Assembly (NCBI GenBank): GCA_002495945.1
Contig: DAHU01000027.1
Span: 1 to 6,284, forward strand
Direction: 5' to 3'
DNA: 6,284 nucleotides
From: Euryarchaeota archaeon UBA13
Lineage (GTDB): Archaea; Thermoplasmatota; Poseidoniia; Poseidoniales; Poseidoniaceae
This document shows positions 1 to 6,284 of this stretch, one piece after another. The position numbers were made by a program, and so were the translations under genes. Every line of letters starts with the position of its first letter. The first letter of the stretch is position 1. Below the pieces are notes generated by a model. It did no database searches and was not told the DNA's origin. It was given only the letters and a program-made list of their open reading frames with translations.

Positions 1-17
1 TGGGATAGTGAAATAAA

Positions 18-3000
18 ATGGTAAAGATAGAGTATCTTGATAATCCACAAGATACCGAAGGTCTTCTCGCAATGCTATGCCCTCCGGTAAGGAACTGGTT
101 CAAAGATAAATTTCCGGACTTCACTAGACCGCAAAAATTAGCTATTCCTGCTATCATGGATCGCAAGCACCTGTTGTTGTGTTCTCCAACGGGTTCTGGT
201 AAAACACTTACCGCATTTTTAACGGTAATCGATAAACTGGTTAGAATGGCTCTGGATGGAAAGCTGCAAAAGAAAGTTCATTGCGTATATATCTCTCCTA
301 TCAAGGCATTAGCCAACGATATTCAGCGGAACTTGATTGGCCCACTTACGGAAATATCTGAAAGATACTTGCCCGATAGAGCGCAAGAAATCAAGGTTGG
401 GTTGAGGACTGGAGATACGCCGCAGTCTGAACGACAAAGAATGTTGAAACATCCACCACACATCCTAATAACTACCCCAGAGAGTCTCGCTATTGCAATA
501 ACTTCGCCAAAGTTCCAACCAATTGTAAGTGAATTAGAGTATATGATTGTCGATGAATTACATTCACTCGTACCTACCAAGCGAGGTGTCCACCTCGGTC
601 TTACATTATCGTACCTTGATACTTTGTTGCAAACTCCAGTGCAGCGTATTGGAATCTCTGCAACGATGGAACCTTTGGAAAAAGTGGCTCAATACCTCGT
701 ATCGAGTGATGATCGAGAAAGCCGTGGAGAAGAGAGCCATGTATGCATAGCCAAGGTCTCGGGTTCAAGAGAACTCGATATGGACATCATAATTCCAGAT
801 AATAGATTCAGCGACCTTTCTGTTATGAAAGTGCTTGAGAAAAATATTGAGGTCATTGCTGACTTAATTGCTGCACACACCACCACTCTTGTGTTTGCTA
901 ATACGAGGAAAATGACTGAAACTTTGGTGCAAAGATTGCGCCCCCATTTGGGAGAACTAATTGCGGGCCATCATGGTTCAATGGATAAAAAGATTAGATT
1001 GGATGTCGAAAAACGGCTAAAACATGGCCATTTGAGGGCAGTAGTCACCTCATCATCACTTGAAATGGGTATTGACATCGGTTCAGTCGATTTGGTGATT
1101 CAAGTTGGAAGTCCGGGTGATATTGCAACAGCACTTCAGCGCATAGGTAGAGCAGGCCACCATGTTGGTGGGATACCAAGAGCACGGTTTTTACCAACTA
1201 GTGTTGACGACCTAATCGAATTAGCAGCTTTGCAGTCAGCAATTCAAAAAGGTGACATGGACATCTTGAATTTCCCAGAGAATTGCTTAGATGTAGTGGC
1301 TCAGTTTATGATTGGTCTGGTAATTATTAATCAAATTGACATTGATGAAGCATATGAAGTAATAGTAAATGCTTGGTCGTATAGAAATTTCGAGTACGAT
1401 GATTTTATTGAAGTACTCGACATGTTGGAAGAGGAACGCCGCGTTTGGGTAGACTGGGAAGAAAATATCTACGGCAAACGAGGATATTCAAGAATGATTT
1501 ACTATACGAATATAGGAACCATTGCACCAGATAATTCATATTTGGTGTTTAATGCTGAAGGCTCAGTTTTAGGTCAACTAAGTGGCTCATTTGTATCTAA
1601 CCTTAGAAGCGGAGACGTAATTCTATTAGGTGGTTCAACATATCGAGTCACTAATATTCAGGGGACAAGAGTAAACGTAACTGCAGTGACTGGTTACCGT
1701 CCAACTGTACCATCTTGGTCTGGTGAAGCGCGCTCGAGGTCGAGAGAGCTATCTAGTGCGCTTCTGGAATTAATTGGACATTGCATCGTTGCGCTACGCA
1801 AAGAAATGGACCCAAGAATGATACTTTGTGACGCATACGGATTATCGAACATAGTAGCAAATTCAATAGCGAGACACTTAGAAGAACACTCAATCGACTC
1901 CTTCCAAGTTCCAGACCCAAATCGAATTTTAGTAGAACAAATTATCAGCGGCGGTCATCCAACTTACATGATTACCACATGTCGAGGTAGAGGTTTCAAC
2001 ACTGCGTTAGGTTATTTCCTCGCTGGTTTAGCAGAGTCGAATGGCATTAGCGTCATCGAAATGTCATTTGATGAAAATGGCTTGCTTCTTCGTACATCGC
2101 AAGAAATTGAACCGAGAGAAATGTATGATTCATTTAGCAGTCAGAATCACATCGAAGTTATTGAAAGATATATCATTAATACTCAGATTTTTGCCAAGCG
2201 ATTCAAAGAGGTAGCGGGAAGGTCACTGATTATCCCAAAGCGAATTGGGGCCGACGAAATTAGTCCGCAAGTGTTTCAGCAAAAAGCGGATGCTTTACTG
2301 AATAAACATCGTACTATTGAAGATAGTTTATTGATGAGGGAAGCTAAGAATGAAATTATGTTTGGCGATATCGACCTAAACAGTTTGAATGATTTCCTAA
2401 ATTTGTGTATGGAAGGTCAAGCAAGAATCGTTCATCAAAAAATGACTATACCTTCAAGACTTGGTATGTCGCTATTTATGTCGGCATTTGAAGATTTGAT
2501 GTCAATGAAAACAAGGGCCTTCTTGGTAAAGGATATCGATCCTACAATTTTACAAAGATTACTTGGAACTAGAAGCCTAGCCACAGAATTATCAGAAGAA
2601 GAACTTAACGAATATTACCTAAACAAAGCCCCAATACCTGAAAATTCAGATGGATTACTAAATTTGATGTCGCATGGTGGAGGTTTAGAAAAATCCTTCA
2701 ACAATCCGCTGTACAAAGAAAAATTACAGGGCATAGATATTGAAATATTACGCGGATGGGTACAGGATTTGTGTCAACGTGGTGAAATAGTCAAGATTAG
2801 AAACACTGGCTCACCAGAATTGGACGAAAAATGGTTTACTCCATACATGGCTGAGATTCATGGCACGTTAGGATGTCTTGCAACAAATGGTGGTAAAGAT
2901 GTTAAAGATCTCCGTGAATTACACACAGAAGGAATGGAATATGAGATTGCCGTCGAATATGATGGATTAAAACCAACTCAGTGGAAAACCATGAAAATAA

Positions 3001-5303
3001 GTGATCCACACGTAGCCATGCGTGTCAAGATAATCGAAATGCTTGGCAGTGAAGGCCCTAAAATGGCCGACCAAATTGAAGACAGGTTGCCATTTTCTAA
3101 GCAACTTGTCGATCGACTTTTACACGAGTTGGAATCTAGAAACGTCATTTCAGTTGGCTTTTACAAACAAACTGATGAGGCTGAATATATCCTGAAAATC
3201 GATGAACACCGCTTGACTGGTGGCGAAGAGGAAGTTGTCGAATATCGGTGGGTACAAAACATGGTATTTGACAAATCATTCGCAAAATATGAGGATGGTT
3301 TCTCAGCATTTGATTCTCACGTAATCTTTCAAAAACAACAAGAACTTCTCTACCGCGTCGACCAATTTAGATTCAAAGATTGGAAAGACTTGCAGATGGA
3401 CTCCGATGTAATCATGGGTCGATTACTTCACAATCGAATCGGCTACACTACTAAGAAAAACATCCCCATGCTTCTTGGACTCAAGCCTGAACCTTGGATT
3501 GGACCGATGGAAGAGCAAATTCTTGAAAAAATCCCACCTGGAATAAATGTCACAAGGCAAGAAATTATGCAAGATTTCCCTAAGGGAGACGAATTCAAAT
3601 CATTGCAGCGAGACTTGAAGCGTGCTTTGGACAACTTAGAAAGACAAATGTTGGTAGTTAAACAATTTGAAGATGTAGTTGGTAGAAGAAGAAAATTATC
3701 CCTATTTCACCGAGTACACGGTGTTTACACCCCGACAAGCTTCGAAGATTCCTTGGTAGATGTAGTAAAACGCTTAGGCCCAATTAAGTCTCACACGCTC
3801 CGATTTTTTGTAACAAAATCATACGAAGAATTGACTATTGCTCTGATGAATTTAGAAAAATCTGGTAAAATTGCCAAGGTTGTCTCACTGGTACCCGAAC
3901 CTGAGGCTTTTTACTGTATGCCAGAGGAAGTTGAACAATTAAAGAGGCCGAGCAGAGAGGATGGAAAATTACGTATCCTAACCCAATCTGACCCCTATGT
4001 TTCCCGATTTATTTGGGAAGTTAGAAGCATTCTTGACCGTGGATGGTACCTACCAGTGTTCAAAGGTGTAGACCCTATTGGTAAGGTTTTGATGTTCAAG
4101 GTTAATGATTATCTTGAGGTAAAAGACTTACACATACCTAATGCATACATAGAAGAGTTCTGTGACGCATTTGCTGTACTACTTGACAACCATTCGGACC
4201 AACTTGTTGATGTGGCTGTGTTGACAAATTTCAACAGCGAGCCAGTTTCTCAATTAGACCCGGAAACGCGAAAATATCTCGAAAATATCGGCTTCAAACT
4301 GACGGGGGAGCGAATGATTAGAGGGGGTATTGTTGACCCTCAGCCAAGGGAGATTGCGGAACGAGCACTTTTCCACAGACACTTCCTTCATCAATCTACA
4401 CGATTAGAAAACGAAGTTATCGCAATGAGAAAAATCCCCGAAGTAAGAGATGATTTTGCGTTGCGAGGCCGATGCGAGGTATATCGTGCTGACCTCAAAA
4501 GTATGGCCAGCGCAAACCGGCTGCATCAAGGAGTCAATCTACGTGGTCACCAAGTCTGGGCGACGTACGAGCATTTCCAAGATTTACTCATCATTCGTGG
4601 AATTCCCGCTGATGAGGATTTACTAGACATAGTTGATTTCTTTTCAACAAATTCAGACCCAAATATATTCAAAGAAAGACATGCATTATCACAATCTGAG
4701 TTCCGCAAACTTATCCAACCCCTAATTCGAACTGGCCACATTGTCCAAGACTTTAGAGGCGGGTTTAGGACTGTGGCTCCGAAATCGTCGATAGACCCAA
4801 TAGAGTTGCGTAAAGAATACCTCCGCAAAATGGTCAAAGAGTATCCAATAATTACTCTTAAGCAATTCATGAGATTGGCTGGAACCCCATTCAAACCCGA
4901 GGAAATAAAATCCGTTTTGAATTCATTTGAGCAGGACGGGACACTGATTAAAGGATTCCTTATTGAAGACTTACATGAGGTTTGTTGGGGTCGAAAAGAA
5001 CTACTTGAAGAAGCCAAAGACATTCGACCAATCCGAGATTTTGTTTTGCCGCCAAGCGATCCGATTTCACCATACTTCGCTGATGTACTCAAAGAGAAAT
5101 TTGGGTTTGGTTCAGCATATTTAGTTTTCAAGAATGCTGAACCTGTGGCTGCATTTAAGGCGAATACCAGAAACAAGATAATTGAAGTCAAAGATTATGA
5201 AGGCTCTGAAAAGGGTTGGAGGATAGTCAAGGAGTTTGCATGGGAACATCAAATGCCACTTGAGACCGAGTTAAGAATCGGTGGAAAAAAGATGACTCGA
5301 TGA
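18..5303 (+). CDS. lhr: Lhr-family superfamily 2 ATP-dependent helicase with extended winged-helix C-terminal region
   Basis: This is a complete 1761-residue large helicase-related protein (Lhr), a cytoplasmic enzyme. Characterised relatives are ATP-driven 3'-5' translocases on single-stranded DNA that unwind duplexes, including RNA:DNA hybrids, and are linked to DNA repair. Visible motifs: Q-motif-like TRPQ (36-39), Walker A SPTGSGKT (56-63), motif Ia SPIKAL (93-98), TTPESL (152-157), Walker B DELH (179-182), SAT (214-216), motif IV LVFANTR (291-297), motif V around SSLEMGID (346-353) and motif VI QRIGRAGHH (374-382). YTNIGTI (496-502) and WSGE (567-570) are Lhr-type signatures following the winged helix. 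The Lhr core ends near 850. The remainder holds winged-helix-like segments (about 996-1070, 1160-1225, 1246-1310, 1550-1590, 1602-1660) and two beta modules starting at SDP 1324 and 1680. At 1761 aa it is longer than E. coli Lhr (1538) and about twice typical archaeal Lhr cores. The start is firm: TAG and TGA lie in frame at 6-11, and ATG 18 is the first start codon after them. There is no Shine-Dalgarno. The family call is very secure; the C-terminal domain borders are approximate. Confidence 0.95.
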   Translation: MVKIEYLDNPQDTEGLLAMLCPPVRNWFKDKFPDFTRPQKLAIPAIMDRKHLLLCSPTGSGKTLTAFLTVIDKLVRMALDGKLQKKVHCVYISPIKALANDIQRNLIGPLTEISERYLPDRAQEIKVGLRTGDTPQSERQRMLKHPPHILITTPESLAIAITSPKFQPIVSELEYMIVDELHSLVPTKRGVHLGLTLSYLDTLLQTPVQRIGISATMEPLEKVAQYLVSSDDRESRGEESHVCIAKVSGSRELDMDIIIPDNRFSDLSVMKVLEKNIEVIADLIAAHTTTLVFANTRKMTETLVQRLRPHLGELIAGHHGSMDKKIRLDVEKRLKHGHLRAVVTSSSLEMGIDIGSVDLVIQVGSPGDIATALQRIGRAGHHVGGIPRARFLPTSVDDLIELAALQSAIQKGDMDILNFPENCLDVVAQFMIGLVIINQIDIDEAYEVIVNAWSYRNFEYDDFIEVLDMLEEERRVWVDWEENIYGKRGYSRMIYYTNIGTIAPDNSYLVFNAEGSVLGQLSGSFVSNLRSGDVILLGGSTYRVTNIQGTRVNVTAVTGYRPTVPSWSGEARSRSRELSSALLELIGHCIVALRKEMDPRMILCDAYGLSNIVANSIARHLEEHSIDSFQVPDPNRILVEQIISGGHPTYMITTCRGRGFNTALGYFLAGLAESNGISVIEMSFDENGLLLRTSQEIEPREMYDSFSSQNHIEVIERYIINTQIFAKRFKEVAGRSLIIPKRIGADEISPQVFQQKADALLNKHRTIEDSLLMREAKNEIMFGDIDLNSLNDFLNLCMEGQARIVHQKMTIPSRLGMSLFMSAFEDLMSMKTRAFLVKDIDPTILQRLLGTRSLATELSEEELNEYYLNKAPIPENSDGLLNLMSHGGGLEKSFNNPLYKEKLQGIDIEILRGWVQDLCQRGEIVKIRNTGSPELDEKWFTPYMAEIHGTLGCLATNGGKDVKDLRELHTEGMEYEIAVEYDGLKPTQWKTMKISDPHVAMRVKIIEMLGSEGPKMADQIEDRLPFSKQLVDRLLHELESRNVISVGFYKQTDEAEYILKIDEHRLTGGEEEVVEYRWVQNMVFDKSFAKYEDGFSAFDSHVIFQKQQELLYRVDQFRFKDWKDLQMDSDVIMGRLLHNRIGYTTKKNIPMLLGLKPEPWIGPMEEQILEKIPPGINVTRQEIMQDFPKGDEFKSLQRDLKRALDNLERQMLVVKQFEDVVGRRRKLSLFHRVHGVYTPTSFEDSLVDVVKRLGPIKSHTLRFFVTKSYEELTIALMNLEKSGKIAKVVSLVPEPEAFYCMPEEVEQLKRPSREDGKLRILTQSDPYVSRFIWEVRSILDRGWYLPVFKGVDPIGKVLMFKVNDYLEVKDLHIPNAYIEEFCDAFAVLLDNHSDQLVDVAVLTNFNSEPVSQLDPETRKYLENIGFKLTGERMIRGGIVDPQPREIAERALFHRHFLHQSTRLENEVIAMRKIPEVRDDFALRGRCEVYRADLKSMASANRLHQGVNLRGHQVWATYEHFQDLLIIRGIPADEDLLDIVDFFSTNSDPNIFKERHALSQSEFRKLIQPLIRTGHIVQDFRGGFRTVAPKSSIDPIELRKEYLRKMVKEYPIITLKQFMRLAGTPFKPEEIKSVLNSFEQDGTLIKGFLIEDLHEVCWGRKELLEEAKDIRPIRDFVLPPSDPISPYFADVLKEKFGFGSAYLVFKNAEPVAAFKANTRNKIIEVKDYEGSEKGWRIVKEFAWEHQMPLETELRIGGKKMTR
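3753..4142 (+). repeat. Protein-level internal repeat, copy 1: winged helix plus AlkZ/HTH_42-like beta module of Lhr (residues about 1246-1375)
   Basis: This segment contains a predicted winged helix (from L1246) followed by a small beta-rich module with landmarks SDP (1324-1326), VFK (1347-1349) and EVKD (1367-1370). The pattern (L-x-x-SDP, then a short helix, then YLPVFKGVDPIGK and a strand ending EVKDL) resembles the C-terminal part of HTH_42 winged-helix proteins such as AlkZ and YcaQ, as described for the bacterial Lhr C-terminal region. It aligns without gaps to copy 2 at a fixed 356-residue offset from SDP to EVKD. The codons differ (TCT GAC CCC against AGC GAT CCG), so any duplication is ancient and is not a DNA repeat. 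Borders are approximate. Confidence 0.6.
4821..5210 (+). repeat. Protein-level internal repeat, copy 2: winged helix plus AlkZ/HTH_42-like beta module of Lhr (residues about 1602-1731)
   Basis: This is the second copy of the module, close to the protein's C-terminus. A winged helix beginning near L1602 leads to VLPPSDP (SDP at 1680-1682), VFK (1703-1705) and EVKD (1723-1726). The gaps between these landmarks equal those in copy 1: 23 residues from SDP to VFK and 20 from VFK to EVKD. In the ungapped stretch from SDP to EVKD I count 14 identities in about 47 positions, with further conservative matches. The form of copy 2, with LPPSDP and an FGF before the strands, is the closer of the two to the AlkZ/YcaQ consensus. 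The duplication is inferred from protein similarity by eye. Confidence 0.6.
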
Positions 5304-5324
5304 AAAATACATCGGGCGCAATAG

Positions 5325-5332
5325 TTTTAATA
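5325..5332 (+). promoter_or_regulatory. Possible archaeal TATA box for the lectin gene
   Basis: The octamer TTTTAATA lies in the 52-base gap between the two genes. Its centre is about 27 bases upstream of ATG 5356, the distance at which an archaeal TATA box would place the transcription start at or just before the start codon. Bases 5333-5355 carry no Shine-Dalgarno-like purine run, which fits a leaderless mRNA. The upstream BRE-like sequence is weak. AT-rich octamers are common at this base composition, so this remains tentative. Confidence 0.4.
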
Positions 5333-5355
5333 TCAACTCCAATTATTCAAACACA

Positions 5356-6284
5356 ATGACAAGACCGTTCACCTTGGTAACGTTGATGATACTTACCGCT
5401 CTCCTTACACCATTCGTAACCACGAGTGCTGTTGCCGAGGAAAGTACAGACATAGAAATTCTGCACACTGCGGTTAATCCAGCAAATAACAAGACTTACC
5501 ACCTACTGAGTGAAGGTTCTTGGTCAGAGTCAGCGCAGGTTGCTCGAGCATTGGATGGTTTTCTAACAACTGTCAATGATGCTAATGAAAACCAGTGGAT
5601 AGTCGATACGTTTGCCAACTATGATGAACAAGCACGACATCTATGGATTGGCCTATCCGATTATCAAAATGAAGGTGACTATCGATGGCATGACGGCACC
5701 CCGTTTCATTACAGGAATTGGGGCGCTGACCAACCCTCAGAAATTGACTCGGAAAATTATGTCCACATTGCTGGAACGAATATGGGCAACATCATGCCAG
5801 GAACTTGGAATGATTTAGACAATGACCCGCAGTATTTTCCAGTTTATGGCGTTGTTGAGGTGGGAGAAGCTGTGGATTATGCACTGAGATTTAATGGCAA
5901 TGACAACTACGTAATAATCGACGAAGATTTGCCGATTTTTACCAGTAACATCACAATTACAGCACGCATTAACTTGCCTGACACTACCGGAATAAACTTT
6001 ATTTCTATGCTCGGCGATTACGGATGGGGGCTTTATGTCAACGATGGCCAGATTGGTTACTCCAACCAATATTCAATCGCTCGTCACCCAACATCAAACC
6101 TCACTATTAACGAAAATGTGTGGACCGAAGTCTCCGTGCAAATTGAAGAAAATGTTGGAGGAACATTCCTAATCGATGGTCAAATTGCTGGAACAATAAG
6201 TGCTGAAGACTCGATTATTCCACAAGGTGATTTTGGTTCGAATGATTGCTATCAATCAACCGAAGACTGTGATGAGTTATTCAT
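5356..6284 (+). CDS. Secreted C-type lectin-like and LamG-like domain protein (3' end beyond window)
   Basis: This reading frame is open for 309 codons and runs off the window, so only the N-terminal part is seen. Residues 1-27 form a Sec signal peptide: a short basic start (MTR), a hydrophobic stretch, and likely cleavage after AVA (25-27). Residues about 40-170 are a C-type lectin-like domain with WIGL (97-100), RW (110-111), NW (121-122), QPS (126-128, at the EPN/QPD sugar-site position), EN (133-134) and WND (151-153), ending in a YGVVEV strand. From about 174 a LamG/concanavalin-A-like domain begins (YALRFNGNDNYV), continuing through VWTEVSVQI (254-262) and FLIDGQIAG (270-278). Canonical lectin-domain cysteines are absent; the first cysteines are C298 and C305. 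ATG 5356 is the only ATG, GTG or TTG in frame after the TGA at 5293. The likely role is extracellular or envelope-attached binding of carbohydrate or protein. The ligand is unknown, and no membrane anchor is visible in the part present. Confidence 0.88.
   Translation, partial: MTRPFTLVTLMILTALLTPFVTTSAVAEESTDIEILHTAVNPANNKTYHLLSEGSWSESAQVARALDGFLTTVNDANENQWIVDTFANYDEQARHLWIGLSDYQNEGDYRWHDGTPFHYRNWGADQPSEIDSENYVHIAGTNMGNIMPGTWNDLDNDPQYFPVYGVVEVGEAVDYALRFNGNDNYVIIDEDLPIFTSNITITARINLPDTTGINFISMLGDYGWGLYVNDGQIGYSNQYSIARHPTSNLTINENVWTEVSVQIEENVGGTFLIDGQIAGTISAEDSIIPQGDFGSNDCYQSTEDCDELF

Noticed and set aside
1..16. Possible tail of an upstream gene ending GTG AAA TAA, with its stop at 14-16, one base before the helicase ATG.
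   Set aside because: Only five codons would be visible, and other frames also stop here (TAG 6-8, TGA 9-11), so no coding claim can be supported.
323..886. Short open frames opposite or out of frame within the helicase N-terminus (323-580 minus, 547-750 plus, 689-886 minus).
   Set aside because: They overlap the DNA encoding helicase motifs, have no domain signature, and are shadows of the conserved frame.
3443..3634. A 63-codon minus-strand open frame inside the helicase gene.
   Set aside because: It is opposite a continuous conserved winged-helix segment and shows no features of its own.
4653..4661. A third SDP motif (residues 1546-1548) as a possible third copy of the beta module.
   Set aside because: It is not followed by VFK and EVKD-like strands at the required spacing, and it precedes a winged-helix-like segment instead.
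4547..5191. A 214-codon open frame on the minus strand, whose first residues look hydrophobic and signal-peptide-like.
   Set aside because: It lies wholly inside the helicase reading frame, opposite a segment with clear conserved structure (the second beta module). Its product is low-complexity, serine-rich and without a recognisable domain, as expected of an antisense shadow.
5321..5330. The short T run in the intergenic gap as a transcription terminator for the helicase.
   Set aside because: It has only four T residues, no preceding hairpin, and overlaps the better-supported TATA-like element.
5612..6069. Short open frames (5612-5818 plus, 5815-6069 minus) within the lectin gene.
   Set aside because: The +1 frame here encodes an unmistakable C-type lectin and LamG sequence, so the alternatives are shadows.

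Overview
The window is AT-leaning (roughly 40% GC by eye) and densely coding. It holds one very large complete gene and the 5' part of a second, both on the + strand. The most likely source is an uncultivated marine archaeon of the Thermoplasmatota, such as Marine Group II/III (Poseidoniales-like). Three things suggest this. The second gene encodes a secreted C-type-lectin plus LamG-like protein of a style I associate with those genomes. No Shine-Dalgarno sequence precedes either start. An AT-rich TATA-like box sits at leaderless-transcript spacing before the second gene. The taxonomic placement is an inference; Lhr-type helicases also occur in bacteria.

Positions 18-5303 encode a 1761-residue Lhr-family superfamily 2 helicase. 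Residues 1 to about 850 form an Lhr core: two RecA domains with a full set of helicase motifs, a winged helix, and a beta-barrel-containing domain with a WSGE motif. A long C-terminal extension (about 851-1761) is rich in winged helices. It contains two copies of a winged-helix plus small beta-domain module resembling the HTH_42/AlkZ-YcaQ fold. The copies are offset by exactly 356 residues, and their landmark motifs keep identical spacing. E. coli Lhr (1538 aa) is known for one AlkZ-like C-terminal region, so the second module is the most interesting feature here.

Positions 5304-5355 are a 52-base intergenic gap with a TATA-like element (5325-5332) centred about 27 bases before the next ATG. 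From 5356 to the window end runs a secreted protein with a Sec signal peptide, a cysteine-free C-type lectin domain and the start of a LamG/concanavalin-A-like domain; its C-terminus lies outside the window.

The two genes have no evident shared pathway. The helicase is a cytoplasmic nucleic-acid remodelling or repair enzyme, while the second product is exported and probably binds carbohydrate or protein. The TATA-like element suggests the second gene is transcribed separately. I saw no tRNA, rRNA, CRISPR array, insertion sequence or DNA-level repeat.
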